Assembly (NCBI GenBank): GCA_030831475.1
Contig: JAURKY010000001.1
Location: 1-64,000 of the forward strand
Length of the DNA stretch: 64,000 nt
Direction: 5' to 3'
DNA from: Burkholderiales bacterium
GTDB taxonomy: Bacteria; Pseudomonadota; Gammaproteobacteria; Burkholderiales; Methylophilaceae
The notes below the pieces were generated by a model. The model saw only the letters and a list, made by a program, of their open reading frames with translations. It had not been told where the DNA came from and searched no databases. This document shows, piece by piece, positions 52,222-63,902 of this stretch. A program made the position numbers and the translations under genes. Position 1 is the stretch's first letter. Every line of letters starts with the position of its first letter.

Positions 52222-53007
52222 TTAAAATGATGCGCTTAAATAAGCTCCACCGACGGCATCGCCAACTTTTACCGTACCGAATGTCCAGCTTGAATCTGTC
52301 ATATCAGTATCTGTATAGAAAGCACCAACTGAATATGTATCATTTAATGCATAATCAAGGTTTACCTTCCAATCTGTGTAATCAAGATCTGTTCCAGCTC
52401 CTGAGCCAAATGTTTGATGTCCTACATGTCCTGATAAAGTAGCTTGTCCAAAAGGAATATCCACAGTTAGATCTGAATATGTTTCACCGTCCATATCAGC
52501 AAAACCCCAAGCCTCATCTGAAACAACCATATAGTTAGTTAAAGATACAGAGAAAAGATCATGAGAATAACTCAAACCCAAATAGACCTCTGTTGCATCA
52601 GCATCAGCAATATTTGCTCTTTGGTCGCCTGGATACCAGAATTGAAGAACACCAATATCATATCCAAAACCTGTATCGCCAAAACTGCCAGCAAAACCTC
52701 CGTATACGTCAATCTCAATGCTGTTTTCGACCATGGCGCTAGAAGAACCAACCGTAGTCCATTCAACGTTGGATGCCCAAGTTCCAATGTAGAAACCACT
52801 GGAGTGCTCAACATCAAAACCACCTTGTAAAGCAGGGTTGTTCTGTGTTTGTGTATAACCCCTAAAGATATAATCACTGTAAAGACCAACATTACTGCTT
52901 ACACTGAAACCTGATTCTTCTGCCGGAGCAGCTTCCTCTGCATAAATCGCCGTCAAAGGTACCATCAAGGCACCGATCACTGCGGCTTTTAAAGTGTTAA
53001 TTTTCAT
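52222..53007 (-). CDS. TorF family putative porin
   Basis: Signal peptide; FSVSSNVGLYSDYIFRGYTQTQNNPALQGGFDVEHSSGFYIGTWASNV; aromatic beta-barrel C-terminus YLSASF. Confidence 0.85.
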   Translation of the reverse strand: MKINTLKAAVIGALMVPLTAIYAEEAAPAEESGFSVSSNVGLYSDYIFRGYTQTQNNPALQGGFDVEHSSGFYIGTWASNVEWTTVGSSSAMVENSIEIDVYGGFAGSFGDTGFGYDIGVLQFWYPGDQRANIADADATEVYLGLSYSHDLFSVSLTNYMVVSDEAWGFADMDGETYSDLTVDIPFGQATLSGHVGHQTFGSGAGTDLDYTDWKVNLDYALNDTYSVGAFYTDTDMTDSSWTFGTVKVGDAVGGAYLSASF

Positions 53008-53052
53008 TTTTACTTCCTTCCTTTAAAAAATTAAATACAACAAATAATTACA

Positions 53053-53068
53053 AGCAATTTGCGTGCCA
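53053..53068 (-). promoter_or_regulatory. Sigma-54 (-24/-12) promoter upstream of porin-glnK-amtB
   Basis: On - strand TGGCACG-CAAA-TTGCT, matches consensus TGGCACG-N4-TTGCW. Confidence 0.85.
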
Positions 53069-53158
53069 AAAAATTATTGGGGAATAACTATTTTTTCCGC
53101 ATGCTCAGATAAAACATCAAAAAAGCTGTTAAAATCAATGTTTTACGAATCACATACT

Positions 53159-53395
53159 ATGATAAAAAAAGAAAGATTAGAAGAAATTTCTGACAAAATT
53201 CGTGAATTAATTAAAAATTCACCAATTGAGGACATGGAAGAGAACATAAATGCACTATTAAAGAGCATGTTCACCAAAATGGACCTGATTACCCGCGAAG
53301 AATTTGATGTTCAAACTGAAGTTCTCAAGAAAACTCGTTTGAAACTTGAAATGTTAGAAAAGAAACTCGACCAACTTGAAACTAAGAAGAAATAA
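53159..53395 (+). CDS. ubiK: Ubiquinone biosynthesis accessory factor UbiK (BMFP family)
   Basis: MIKKERLEEISDKIRELIKNSPIEDMEENINALLKSMFTKMDLITREEFDVQTEVLKKTRLKLEMLEKKL. Confidence 0.85.
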   Translation: MIKKERLEEISDKIRELIKNSPIEDMEENINALLKSMFTKMDLITREEFDVQTEVLKKTRLKLEMLEKKLDQLETKKK

Positions 53396-53439
53396 TAAAC
53401 TCTACTTATTAAGCCGTTTTCGTTAAAATCCCTATATCA

Positions 53440-56400
53440 ATGAATGCAAACCATTATTTTGAAGTTGAAAAAAAACTCCGCCATATTATGTCTAAGCGCA
53501 TTATGGTGATGGACGGTGCCATGGGCACGATGATCCAGCAGTATAAGTTGGATGAAGAGGCTTACAGGGGAGGCACACAAGGTGAATTCAAATCATTTCA
53601 AGCACCAGAAGGTGAGCGAGAACTTTTTTTAAAAGGAAACAACGAGTTATTAAGCTTATCGCAACCTCAAATCATCCAAACCATTCATGAGCAATATCTT
53701 GAGGCAGGTGCAGATATTATTGAAACCAATACCTTTGGAGCCAATAGCATTGCTCAAGATGATTATTTTATGCCCCACCTTGTGGGCCGCATGAACCAAG
53801 AAGCGGTCAGGCTTGCAAAAGAGGCTGCAAAAAAATACAGCACGGATGATAAACCCCGATTTGTGGCAGGTGCCATTGGCCCTACGCCTAAAACAGCCTC
53901 TATTTCTCCTGACGTCAATGATCCAGGTGCAAGAAATATCAGCTTTGATGATTTGGTCAAAAGTTATGCTGAGCAAGTTACTATTTTTATTGAGTCAGGT
54001 GTTGACCTATTACTTGTTGAAACAGTTTTTGATACGCTCAATTGTAAGGCTGCGCTTTTTGCTATTGAAAATATTTTTAATCAATTAAACATAAGAATTC
54101 CACTGATGGTCTCGGGCACGATCACGGATGCATCAGGTCGAATTTTGTCTGGCCAAACCGTTTCAGCTTTTTGGAATTCGATTCGACATGCCAAACCATT
54201 AACAGTAGGACTTAATTGTGCATTAGGTGCTGCTCTTATGCGACCCTACGCTGATGAACTGTCTCAGTTAGCCGATACCCATATATGTATTTATCCTAAC
54301 GCGGGCCTCCCCAATCCAATGTCGGAGACCGGGTTTGACGAAAAACCTAATGACACATCAAGCCTCTTAAAAGAATTTGCACAAAGCGGTTTTGTAAATA
54401 TTGCCGGAGGTTGTTGTGGCACCACACCTGAACATATTCGAGCTATAGCTCAAGAGATTGAAGGAATTAAACCTAGAGAAATTCCCTCACATGATCGATA
54501 TATGCGCTTATCAGGGCTTGAGGCTTTGGGCATCAAAGAGAATAGTTTGTTTGTCAATGTAGGTGAGCGAACCAATGTCACAGGATCAAAAGCCTTTGCA
54601 AGGTTAATCTTGAATGAGCAATACGAAGAGGCCGTTGCTGTTGCAAGGCAGCAGGTTGAGAATGGCGCAGAAATCATTGATGTCAATATGGATGAGGGTA
54701 TGCTCGATGCTGAAAAAGCCATGACCCATTTCTTAAATTTAATTGCATCCGAGCCTGACATCGCTCGTATTCCCATCATGGTGGACTCCTCCAAGTGGTC
54801 AGTGATTGAGGCTGGACTTAAATGCGTCCAAGGCAAAGCTATTGTAAATTCAGTGTCACTCAAAGAGGGTGAAGAAGTATTTCTTCATCAAGCCCAACTT
54901 TGCAGACAATATGGTGCAGCCATTATTGTGATGGCTTTTGATGAGACAGGACAGGCAGATACCTATGAGCGCAAGATTGAAATATGTGCAAGGGCCTACA
55001 ATTTACTTACTAAAACTTTAGATTTTCCGCCCGAGGACATTATTTTTGACCCCAATATATTTGCCATTGCTACCGGTATTGAGGAACACAATAATTATGC
55101 AGTTGATTTTATTAATGCCACCCGGTGGATTAAAGAAAACCTGCCCTATGCCAAAGTCTCAGGGGGTGTTTCAAATGTCAGTTTTAGCTTTAGGGGTAAT
55201 GAGCCAGCGCGTGAGGCGATACATACCGTCTTTTTATACCATGCAATTAGAGCAGGCTTATCGATGGGTATTGTTAATGCAGGCATGATCGGGGTCTATG
55301 ATGATTTGGATCCCAAGGTTCGTGAAATTGTCGAGGATGTTGTATTAAATAGAAAACCTAATGCCACTGAAAAATTAATCGAGATTGCAGGAAGCCTGAA
55401 GGGTGAGAAAAAAGAGGGTGAGAAAAATAATTGGCGAGGTGATGAAAAAAATAAAGTCAGTGTTGAAAAAAGAATTGAATTTTCTTTAGTTCATGGCATT
55501 ACAGATTACATCGTAGAAGATACCGAAGAGGCTCGACAGGCCATTATGGCTAGTGAAGATGGACGGCCTATCCAGGTGATCGAGGGACCCTTAATGGATG
55601 GTATGAATGTCGTAGGCGATCTATTTGCTCAGGGCAAAATGTTTTTACCTCAAGTGGTGAAATCCGCCCGGGTTATGAAACAAGCCGTAGCTCACTTAGT
55701 CCCCTTCATTGAAAAAGAAAAAGAGGACGAAGAAAAACGAACAGGAATTAAAGCTAAGCCCAAAGGCAAGATGCTGATCGCGACCGTTAAGGGCGATGTG
55801 CATGATATTGGAAAAAATATCGTCTCAGTGGTGCTTCAATGTAATAACTTTGAGGTGGTTAATATGGGGGTTATGGTGCCCTGTGCCGAGATTCTTGCCA
55901 AAGCGAAGGAGGAAAACGTTGATATTATCGGCCTCTCTGGCCTAATTACGCCTTCACTCGAAGAGATGGCTTATGTGGCATCTGAGATGCAAAGGGATCC
56001 TTTTTTTAGTGCAGTGAAAATGCCTCTCTTAATTGGCGGAGCGACAACTTCAAGAGCCCATACCGCGGTCAAGATTGCTCCAAAATATGACGGACCAGTC
56101 GTTTATGTGCCCGATGCGTCTCGTTCAGTTTCTGTTATGCAATCGCTTATGACGCCGGAGCAAAGAAAAAAATACATTGCTGATCTTGATCAAGATTATG
56201 AAAAAATTCGTCTTCAGCATAGTAAGAAAAAGGGTGCAACATATTTAACCTTAGCTGAGGCAAGGAACAACAAACTTCATTTGGATTTTAATCCTGTTAA
56301 GCCTAAGTTCATTGGCCGTAGGGTTTTTAAAAATATAGATCTTGCTATTTTAGTGCCTTACATAGATTGGACTCCCTTTTTTCAAACATGGGATCTCGCA

Positions 56401-57216
56401 GGAAGCTACCCTAAAATTTTAGAGGATCAGGTTGTTGGAAAAAGTGCTAAACAGGTATTTGGCGAGGCACTAAAAATGCTGGATAAATTAGTTAAAGAGA
56501 AGAAAATCAGAGCTAACGGCGTTGTTGGTTTTTTTCCTGCCAATTCAACTAATGACGATGATATAGAGGTTTACGAAGATGACACAAGATCGAAAACATT
56601 ATTTACCTATTATGGTTTAAGGCAACAGACCCTAAAGCCAACCATCAATGGCGAGCAAAAGCCAAATTTATGCCTTGCCGATTATATTGCGCCTAAGGAG
56701 AGTGATGCTAATGATTACATCGGCATGTTCGCTGTGACTGCAGGTGAGGGTGGTGAATACTATGAGTCATTGTTTGAAAAAAATCATGATGATTATGGAT
56801 CAATCATGTTTAAGGCCCTGACTGACCGACTTGCTGAGGCTTTTGCAGAGTATATGCATGAACGTGTGAGGACAGATTTATGGGGTTATGCATCCAATGA
56901 AAAACTTAATAAAGATGAATTAATTAAAGAAGTCTATGAAGGAATTAGGCCTGCGCCTGGTTATCCTGCTTGCCCTGGCCATAGCATTAAGAAGGAAATT
57001 TTTAAGGCTTTAAATACTCATGAAATTGGTATGTCTTTAACAGATAATTTTGCAATGAATCCGGCCTCATCAGTGAGCGGTTTTTATTTTGCTCATCCGA
57101 AAGCTAAATATTTTAGTGTCGATAAAATTGATGATGATCAGTTAAAAGATCTTGCCATTAGAAGTTCAGAATCTATTGAATTATTAAGAGCACAACTTGC
57201 ACCTAATATAAAATAA
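53440..57216 (+). CDS. metH: Cobalamin-dependent methionine synthase
   Basis: [46 protein letters not shown] (B12 binding DxHxxG); C-terminal activation domain [13 protein letters not shown]. Confidence 0.97.
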   Translation: MNANHYFEVEKKLRHIMSKRIMVMDGAMGTMIQQYKLDEEAYRGGTQGEFKSFQAPEGERELFLKGNNELLSLSQPQIIQTIHEQYLEAGADIIETNTFGANSIAQDDYFMPHLVGRMNQEAVRLAKEAAKKYSTDDKPRFVAGAIGPTPKTASISPDVNDPGARNISFDDLVKSYAEQVTIFIESGVDLLLVETVFDTLNCKAALFAIENIFNQLNIRIPLMVSGTITDASGRILSGQTVSAFWNSIRHAKPLTVGLNCALGAALMRPYADELSQLADTHICIYPNAGLPNPMSETGFDEKPNDTSSLLKEFAQSGFVNIAGGCCGTTPEHIRAIAQEIEGIKPREIPSHDRYMRLSGLEALGIKENSLFVNVGERTNVTGSKAFARLILNEQYEEAVAVARQQVENGAEIIDVNMDEGMLDAEKAMTHFLNLIASEPDIARIPIMVDSSKWSVIEAGLKCVQGKAIVNSVSLKEGEEVFLHQAQLCRQYGAAIIVMAFDETGQADTYERKIEICARAYNLLTKTLDFPPEDIIFDPNIFAIATGIEEHNNYAVDFINATRWIKENLPYAKVSGGVSNVSFSFRGNEPAREAIHTVFLYHAIRAGLSMGIVNAGMIGVYDDLDPKVREIVEDVVLNRKPNATEKLIEIAGSLKGEKKEGEKNNWRGDEKNKVSVEKRIEFSLVHGITDYIVEDTEEARQAIMASEDGRPIQVIEGPLMDGMNVVGDLFAQGKMFLPQVVKSARVMKQAVAHLVPFIEKEKEDEEKRTGIKAKPKGKMLIATVKGDVHDIGKNIVSVVLQCNNFEVVNMGVMVPCAEILAKAKEENVDIIGLSGLITPSLEEMAYVASEMQRDPFFSAVKMPLLIGGATTSRAHTAVKIAPKYDGPVVYVPDASRSVSVMQSLMTPEQRKKYIADLDQDYEKIRLQHSKKKGATYLTLAEARNNKLHLDFNPVKPKFIGRRVFKNIDLAILVPYIDWTPFFQTWDLAGSYPKILEDQVVGKSAKQVFGEALKMLDKLVKEKKIRANGVVGFFPANSTNDDDIEVYEDDTRSKTLFTYYGLRQQTLKPTINGEQKPNLCLADYIAPKESDANDYIGMFAVTAGEGGEYYESLFEKNHDDYGSIMFKALTDRLAEAFAEYMHERVRTDLWGYASNEKLNKDELIKEVYEGIRPAPGYPACPGHSIKKEIFKALNTHEIGMSLTDNFAMNPASSVSGFYFAHPKAKYFSVDKIDDDQLKDLAIRSSESIELLRAQLAPNIK

Positions 57217-57218
57217 TT

Positions 57219-58559
57219 ATGCATATTCATATTTTAGGTATTTGTGGTACGTTTATGGGCGGCATTGCAGCCATTGCAAAATCAAACGGCCATCGTGTCA
57301 CAGGCTGTGATCATAATGTTTACCCACCGATGTCAACGCAGTTAGAAAATCAAGGCATAGAAATTATCGAGGGTTTTGATCCTGATCAGATTAATTTAAA
57401 TCCTGATATTTTTATCATAGGTAATGTTGTCTCACGCGGTAACCCTCTAATGGAATTGATACTTGATAAAAATTTACCCTACCAATCTGGGCCTCAATGG
57501 CTTTATGAGAATATATTAAAAGATAAATGGGTTTTAGCTATCGCAGGCACGCATGGTAAAACTACCACCACATCCATGCTGTCTTGGATTTTAGATTACT
57601 GTAACTATGACCCTGGATTTTTGATTGGAGGTGTAGCTAATAACTTTAATCTGTCAGCAAGATCAAGCACATCAGATTTTTTTGTTATTGAAGCAGATGA
57701 ATACGACACAGCTTTTTTTGATAAGCGGTCAAAATTTATTCATTATCACCCAAGAACATTAATTTTAAATAATCTTGAGTTTGATCATGCAGATATTTTT
57801 CCATCCATACAGGAGATTGAAAATCAATTTCATCATTTAGTAAGAACAGTTCCATCGATGGGAAAAATTTTGATTAATAAGGAGAGCAATCATTTGTCAA
57901 ACGTAATATCTAGAGGCATATGGTCAGAGCAAGAATTTTTTGGTGATCAGGATGGATGGTTTTATGAAAAAAAAATAAATGAGATTTCGGTTTTTAAGAA
58001 TAAGAAGTTTTTGGGGAATCTTAAAGTAGAATTTTTTGGTCATCATAATTTTATGAATGCCCTAGCTGCAATAGCCGCAGCTGAACACGTAGGCATTAAA
58101 CCAAAAGATGCAATTGAGGCACTCTCAAGATTCAAAGGTGTAAAAAAACGCATGGAAAAATTAATTGAAATTAATGGGGTTAAAATTTTTGATGATTTTG
58201 CACATCATCCCACCGCTATTGAGGCCACCATTAATGCAGTCAAAGACACCATCTCAAAAGGCAGAGTAATTATTGCTTTTGAGCCAAGATCGAATACGAT
58301 GAAGCTAGGATCCATGAAAGATCAACTATCCAATTCTTTTAAAAATGCGGATCACATTTTTTGCTATGCCAGCAGGGAATTAAATTGGGATGCAAAAAAA
58401 GTTTTTAAACATAATCCTACAACATCTGTATACAATGACATTGATACTATGCTGATTGAATTAAAAAAAGCATTAAGAAAGGATGATTATTTAATCTTTA
58501 TGAGTAATGGTGGTTTTTTAGGAGCACAAAAAAAATTAATTGATTCTCTACAGTCATAA
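57219..58559 (+). CDS. mpl: UDP-N-acetylmuramate:L-alanyl-gamma-D-glutamyl-meso-diaminopimelate ligase
   Basis: MHIHILGICGTFMGGIAAIAKSNGH; AIAGTHGKTTTTSM; FDDFAHHPTAI. Confidence 0.93.
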   Translation: MHIHILGICGTFMGGIAAIAKSNGHRVTGCDHNVYPPMSTQLENQGIEIIEGFDPDQINLNPDIFIIGNVVSRGNPLMELILDKNLPYQSGPQWLYENILKDKWVLAIAGTHGKTTTTSMLSWILDYCNYDPGFLIGGVANNFNLSARSSTSDFFVIEADEYDTAFFDKRSKFIHYHPRTLILNNLEFDHADIFPSIQEIENQFHHLVRTVPSMGKILINKESNHLSNVISRGIWSEQEFFGDQDGWFYEKKINEISVFKNKKFLGNLKVEFFGHHNFMNALAAIAAAEHVGIKPKDAIEALSRFKGVKKRMEKLIEINGVKIFDDFAHHPTAIEATINAVKDTISKGRVIIAFEPRSNTMKLGSMKDQLSNSFKNADHIFCYASRELNWDAKKVFKHNPTTSVYNDIDTMLIELKKALRKDDYLIFMSNGGFLGAQKKLIDSLQS

Positions 58560-58566
58560 CATATCC

Positions 58567-59412
58567 ATGAAACATTCATCCAATCAAAATTTCTTTTTGA
58601 TTGCACTAGCGCTCTCAATCCTTCTCCATTTATTTTTTTTAAATAATTTAAAGTTTAATTTATTATCAGACGATCTTTTTGAGCAAAAATCTGATTTACA
58701 GATGACTATAATGAATATTTTATCTGACAATAAAAGCAAAGATATTGTCGAAGATATTAAAGAAGAGGAATTTATCCCCGATCCTGTTCCTATCAAAGAA
58801 CTTATTAGCAAAAAAGTTGAAAAAGTTATTGAGCCTAAAGTGATTCCGAAGGTTGTTGAAAAAAAAATAGAGGAAGATTTTAAAATTCAAGAACAAAATG
58901 TTTCTCAAGCTAATAATGATAAAGAAGCAACGACTGAAACCGATATTTCAGAAAAAATAAGTAAAGATGAGCCAAAAAAAATTAACCTTGATACTAGTCA
59001 ACTTCTCTCACAAATAAATTCACTTGATTTAAGTTCTAAAAAAGATAATCCAAGCGGCGTTAGAGTCAGACAGATTTCATCTAGAACAAAAGATTATGAA
59101 TACCGATCTTATTTTGAGGCATGGCGACAAAAGGTTGAGCGTATTGGAGCGCTGAATTATCCAAAAGAGGCGAAATTGGGAAATTTTGGTTCATTAAGAC
59201 TGACTGTTTCGATAAATCAAGATGGAGACATTAATGACATTGTTGTTGAAAAAAGCTCTGGCTCGAAAGCATTGGATGAAGCTGCTATAAGAATCGTTAG
59301 ACTTGGTGAGCCCTATGCATCTTTTTCAGATCGAATGCGACATGAGGTTGATATTCTTAATATCACAAGAACTTGGAAGTTTACTGAGTCAAATCAATTA
59401 TTATCGAATTAG
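58567..59412 (+). CDS. TonB family energy transducer
   Basis: N-terminal TM, Lys/Glu/Pro-rich middle, C-terminal GSLRLTVSINQDGDINDIVVEKSSGSKALDEAAIRIV. Confidence 0.8.
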   Translation: MKHSSNQNFFLIALALSILLHLFFLNNLKFNLLSDDLFEQKSDLQMTIMNILSDNKSKDIVEDIKEEEFIPDPVPIKELISKKVEKVIEPKVIPKVVEKKIEEDFKIQEQNVSQANNDKEATTETDISEKISKDEPKKINLDTSQLLSQINSLDLSSKKDNPSGVRVRQISSRTKDYEYRSYFEAWRQKVERIGALNYPKEAKLGNFGSLRLTVSINQDGDINDIVVEKSSGSKALDEAAIRIVRLGEPYASFSDRMRHEVDILNITRTWKFTESNQLLSN

Positions 59413-59721
59413 ATGAATTATTACGAACATCATATTTTCTTTTGTTTAAATATCCGAGAGGATGGAGAGCAATGTTGCACTCAAATGGGTTCTGAAAAAT
59501 TATTTAATTATATGAAAACTAAAATCAAATTTTTAGATATACGCGGCAAAGGGATGGTTAGGGTTAATCGAGGCGGCTGCTTTGATCGTTGTAGCGAGGG
59601 CCCACTATTAGTTATTTATCCTCAAGGAATTTGGTATCGATTCATTGATGAAAAAGATATTGATGAAATTATCGAAAGCCATATTCTTGAAGGCAAACCC
59701 GTTGAGAGACTTTTAGTCTAG
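59413..59721 (+). CDS. (2Fe-2S) thioredoxin-like ferredoxin
   Basis: HIFFCLNIREDGEQCC...RVNRGGCFDRCSEGPLLVIYPQGIWY. Confidence 0.88.
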   Translation: MNYYEHHIFFCLNIREDGEQCCTQMGSEKLFNYMKTKIKFLDIRGKGMVRVNRGGCFDRCSEGPLLVIYPQGIWYRFIDEKDIDEIIESHILEGKPVERLLV

Positions 59722-60123
59722 GTATGACTTACATTTATTTATAAAGCTTTCTTCTTCATTTGTATTAAATTCTTTTAAAGGCGCTCTTAATGCCTCACCC
59801 CAAATTGAATTTGGAAAATGACTGTCGTTCCTATATCTTGGGATAATATGCCAATGAAGATGTGGGGTCATGTTACCAAGAGATGCAATATTTATTTTAT
59901 CTGGATTTAATAGATCTCTAAGTACCTTTTCAGTTTGAACAATTTTTTTTATTAAATCGATTTGAGTTTGATCCTCCAAGTCTGAGAGCTCTTTGATATG
60001 TTCAATGGTTTCAAGCCGACAATAACCTGGAAATTTTTGATCATTAATCAGTACCAGCCTAAATAAATTATTTTCCCAAATAATGGGGTAATTTATTTTT
60101 TTACATAAAGGGCAATTGGCCAA
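59713..60123 (-). CDS. HIT family hydrolase
   Basis: HLHWHIIPRY; CPLCKK N-terminus. Confidence 0.88.
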   Translation of the reverse strand: MANCPLCKKINYPIIWENNLFRLVLINDQKFPGYCRLETIEHIKELSDLEDQTQIDLIKKIVQTEKVLRDLLNPDKINIASLGNMTPHLHWHIIPRYRNDSHFPNSIWGEALRAPLKEFNTNEEESFINKCKSYLD

Positions 60124-60125
60124 GG

Positions 60126-61223
60126 CTAATTAACTTGTAGCATTCGATCCAGAGAAAGTCGTGCTAGATCAGCTTCTTTTTTGGGAACTTCAATAATATT
60201 AACGGGTTTATCGTTAAGGATATTTTCAAGCGTCCAGGCAAGGTGCTGCGGATCAATTCTAGCCATGGTTGAACACTCACAAACAATGTGAGACATAAAT
60301 TTTACTAATTTGCCCTCAGCTTTCATTTCATCAGCTAGTCGATTCACGAGATTAAGCTCAGTACCAACCAGCCATTGTGTATTAGGTTTAGCTTCCTTAA
60401 TTGTGTTTAGGATATATTCAGTTGACCCAACAAAATCTGAGTTTTCACATACCTCGAAGGGCGATTCAGGATGAGAAATAACCTTACCATCGGGGTATTT
60501 ATCTCTAAAAATTTTTATATGTTCAGGCCTAAACATTTGATGGACTGCACAGTGGCCCTTCCAAAGAAGAACTTTGGCTTTGCTAATCGTTTTTTCATCA
60601 AGACCACCTAAGGGCAAATCTGGGTCCCAAATAGGCATTTCATCAAGAGAGATACCTGCCTGGTAACCTGTCCATCGACCTAAATGTTGATCGGGAAAAA
60701 AAAGAACCTTTTCTTTTTGCTGAAGGGCCCAATTTAATATTTTAGGCGCATTGGTTGATGTACAGACGATACCCCCATGTTCACCACAAAACGCTTTGAG
60801 ATCTGCTGCCGAATTAATATAGGTAATGGGTGTAATGGTTTGATTGAAATCAAGAACTTTAGATAATTCTCGATAGGTTCTTTCAACCTTAGCTAAATTA
60901 GCCATATCTGCCATAGAACATCCTGCGGATAAATCCGGTAAAACCGTAATTTGGTCTGGACGCGATAAGATATTAGCTACTTCGGCCATAAAATGGACGC
61001 CAAGAAAAACGATGTATTTAGCTTCGAGCTGATCGACGTATTTAGCTAATTTTAGTGAGTCTCCGGTGAGATCTGCATGCCGATAGACTGTTTCATTTTG
61101 ATAATGATGACCTAAAATAATTATTTTATTACCCAAAGCTTTTTTGGCTCTAAGGATTCGTTCTTGGCATTCCTCGTTTTTGAGGTCTTCAAAAGCATCA
61201 AACTTAATGGCTACGGTATTCAT
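60126..61223 (-). CDS. nadA: Quinolinate synthase
   Basis: ILGHHYQNETVYRHADLTGDSLKLAKY; VCTSTNAPKIL; VGTELNLVNRL. Confidence 0.95.
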   Translation of the reverse strand: MNTVAIKFDAFEDLKNEECQERILRAKKALGNKIIILGHHYQNETVYRHADLTGDSLKLAKYVDQLEAKYIVFLGVHFMAEVANILSRPDQITVLPDLSAGCSMADMANLAKVERTYRELSKVLDFNQTITPITYINSAADLKAFCGEHGGIVCTSTNAPKILNWALQQKEKVLFFPDQHLGRWTGYQAGISLDEMPIWDPDLPLGGLDEKTISKAKVLLWKGHCAVHQMFRPEHIKIFRDKYPDGKVISHPESPFEVCENSDFVGSTEYILNTIKEAKPNTQWLVGTELNLVNRLADEMKAEGKLVKFMSHIVCECSTMARIDPQHLAWTLENILNDKPVNIIEVPKKEADLARLSLDRMLQVN

Positions 61224-61232
61224 AAAAGTATT

Positions 61233-61691
61233 TTAACAACCTATGTTTCGAAATATACAGAACTTTTCTATTGCAAGACGATTTGTCCAAGAAAAAACTA
61301 TTTTTTTTGCCTTGCTAGCTTCAGCCCAAACATGGTCTGTATGTTCTCTGGGCTCTAATTTTATATTGATATCACTTGGTACTTCAAGTCCAAAGATGTG
61401 TTCAGTATTATGCGTGATACCTGGAGCATAGCGATCCCTCCAATGACTGTATATTTCATATTCATTATTCATTTTCCAATCTTGTATATGAAAAATTTTT
61501 GTATTAATGCCTGTCTCCTCCTCAACTTCTCTTTTAGCAGCCTCATAGGGCGATTCATTTTCCTCAATACTACCTGTGACAGATTGCCAAAAATTTTCCC
61601 TATCTTTTCTTTTTAATAACAGACATTCATTTTTTTCATTGAAAATCACAACAAGAATTGAAATCGGTATTTTGTATTTTTTTACGTTCAA
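61233..61691 (-). CDS. nudB: Dihydroneopterin triphosphate diphosphatase (Nudix)
   Basis: Nudix box GSIEENESPYEAAKREVEEETGI; FWQSVTGS. Confidence 0.88.
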   Translation of the reverse strand: MNVKKYKIPISILVVIFNEKNECLLLKRKDRENFWQSVTGSIEENESPYEAAKREVEEETGINTKIFHIQDWKMNNEYEIYSHWRDRYAPGITHNTEHIFGLEVPSDINIKLEPREHTDHVWAEASKAKKIVFSWTNRLAIEKFCIFRNIGC

Positions 61692-62632
61692 AATTCTGGA
61701 AGTTTAAAAATGACATTTTCCCGAATGCCTTTGAGTTCATTTATTTGAGCTGGATAAGTTTTAGAAATTTTTGTAATAATTTGGTCTATTAGAATTTCTG
61801 GTGCAGAAGCACCTGCAGAAATACCGATATTTTTTTTATCCCTTAATAATTCAAAATCGATTTCATCAGGGTTATCGATCAGAAATGAATCAACATTATT
61901 TTGCTTAGCTATTTCAACTAAACGATTTGAGTTGGAACTATTTTTTGAGCCAACAATGATAATGAGATCATGATCTTGAATCATAAGTTTTATCGCATCT
62001 TGACGATTTTGCGTTGCATAGCAAATATCTGATCCATTGGGACCTTTAATATGAGGAAATTTTCTTTTTAGAGCATCTATAATTTCTTGAGTATCATCTA
62101 CTGATAAGGTTGTCTGACTGACATAGCTAATCTTTTCATCTTTATTAATATTTAATTGATCTATATCTTTTACAGTTTCAATGAGGTGAATACTGGCTTT
62201 GGGTGAGTTCTTTTCAATTTGGCCCATAGTTCCCTCAACCTCGGGATGACCTTGATGTCCAATCATAATGATGTGATAGTTCTCATCGTACATTTTGTTA
62301 ACCTCATTATGTACTTTTGTAACCAATGGACATGTGGCATCAATGGGAATTAAATTAAATTTTTTAGATTTCTCTCTAATTTTTTTAGATACACCATGCG
62401 CGCTATAAATGACATGGCTGCCTTCAGGAATTTCTTCAATCTCTTCTACAAAGATCGCACCCTTTTTTTTCAAATCATCAATCACATATTTGTTATGAAC
62501 TACTTCATGCCTCACGTAAATAGGGGCACCAAATTTTTCTAGAGCTTTTTCAACAATCATGATTGCTCGATCAACGCCAGCACAAAAACCCCTAGGGTTA
62601 GCTAGATTGATATTTATTATATTAGTTTTCAT
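61688..62632 (-). CDS. ispH: 4-hydroxy-3-methylbut-2-enyl diphosphate reductase
   Basis: NPRGFCAGVDRAI; VIYSAHGVSKKIREK; DATCPLVTKVH. Confidence 0.96.
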   Translation of the reverse strand: MKTNIININLANPRGFCAGVDRAIMIVEKALEKFGAPIYVRHEVVHNKYVIDDLKKKGAIFVEEIEEIPEGSHVIYSAHGVSKKIREKSKKFNLIPIDATCPLVTKVHNEVNKMYDENYHIIMIGHQGHPEVEGTMGQIEKNSPKASIHLIETVKDIDQLNINKDEKISYVSQTTLSVDDTQEIIDALKRKFPHIKGPNGSDICYATQNRQDAIKLMIQDHDLIIIVGSKNSSNSNRLVEIAKQNNVDSFLIDNPDEIDFELLRDKKNIGISAGASAPEILIDQIITKISKTYPAQINELKGIRENVIFKLPEF

Positions 62633-62636
62633 GAAA

Positions 62637-63896
62637 TTATTTTTGTGGGATCAACTTTTCATTGGCGATCAGTTGATCAAATGTTTCACGTGACTTGATT
62701 TCGTAAAAGTGTTCATCATCTACAATAACCTCACACGCTCTGGGACGTGAATTATAGTTTGAGCTCATACTCATGCCATAGGCTCCAGCATCAAGAACAG
62801 CTAGCATATCTCCTGTTTGAATAGATAATTTTCTATGTTTACCTAAGAAATCCCCTGTCTCACAAACGGGACCTACCACATCATAAGTGTCTTCATTTAT
62901 ATTATTATTTGGCGATAAATTAATAATTTCGTGATAGGCATCATAAAGAGAGGGTCGCATAAGATCATTCATCGCGGCATCCACAATAGCAAAATTTTTA
63001 GTTTCACCACTCTTGAGATATTCAATTTTAGTAACTAGGATACCTGCTTTTCCAACGATGACCCTTCCAGGTTCAAAGATAATTTGAATTTGGCGATTAC
63101 CTAAAACTGCCTTAATAGCTTTTGCGTAATCACTAAAACTAGGTGGATTATCATCCATATAATCAATCCCAATACCACCGCCAATATCAATGTGCTCTAA
63201 TTCAATACCTAATGAGTTTAATTGGTCATAGATATGAATGAGTTTTTTTAACGAATCAGTAAAAGGGGCTATTTCTATGATTTGCGAGCCAATATGGCAA
63301 TCAATTCCCTTTATTTGAATATGTGATAATTCTTTTGCTTGCCTGTATAACTCAATGGCTTCATTTTCAGCAACTCCAAATTTATTATCTTTCAATCCAG
63401 TGGATATATAAGGGTGCGTTTTAGCATCTACATTTGGATTTACTCTAATAGATATAGGTGCTTTTTTATCTAATTTTTGAGCAATGGATTGAATTTTTAA
63501 TAGCTCTTGTTGTGATTCAATATTAAAACTTAAAATCCCTTTCTCAATAGCAAGCTGAATTTCATCATGGGACTTTCCAATCCCAGAAAAAACTACTTTT
63601 TTTGGATCGCCCTTAGCCGCAATCACCCTTTTTAGTTCGCCCCCTGAGACGATATCGAAACCCAGACCTTGTTCAGCCATAAGATTTAAGATAGCGATAT
63701 TAGAATTGGCTTTTACTGCAAAACAGATTAGGGAATTTAATCCATCGAGAGATGAAGAAAAGTCTGAGATTTGGCTTAGGATCTGTTTTTTTGAATAAAT
63801 GTATAAAGGTGTTTTATATTTTGCAACGACATCTAGAAGCTTGGTATTCTCGATGTAAAAATCATCACTTTTTTTATGAATAATTGATGAGCTCAT
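62637..63896 (-). CDS. lysA: Diaminopimelate decarboxylase
   Basis: CFAVKANSNIAILNLMAEQGLGFDIVSGGEL; IDIGGGIGIDY; GPVCETGDFLGKHR. Confidence 0.96.
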   Translation of the reverse strand: MSSSIIHKKSDDFYIENTKLLDVVAKYKTPLYIYSKKQILSQISDFSSSLDGLNSLICFAVKANSNIAILNLMAEQGLGFDIVSGGELKRVIAAKGDPKKVVFSGIGKSHDEIQLAIEKGILSFNIESQQELLKIQSIAQKLDKKAPISIRVNPNVDAKTHPYISTGLKDNKFGVAENEAIELYRQAKELSHIQIKGIDCHIGSQIIEIAPFTDSLKKLIHIYDQLNSLGIELEHIDIGGGIGIDYMDDNPPSFSDYAKAIKAVLGNRQIQIIFEPGRVIVGKAGILVTKIEYLKSGETKNFAIVDAAMNDLMRPSLYDAYHEIINLSPNNNINEDTYDVVGPVCETGDFLGKHRKLSIQTGDMLAVLDAGAYGMSMSSNYNSRPRACEVIVDDEHFYEIKSRETFDQLIANEKLIPQK

Positions 63897-63902
63897 TTTA
63901 TA

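Noticed and set aside
54450-54863. 137-aa minus-strand ORF inside metH
   Set aside because: Antisense shadow ORF with no protein-like features.
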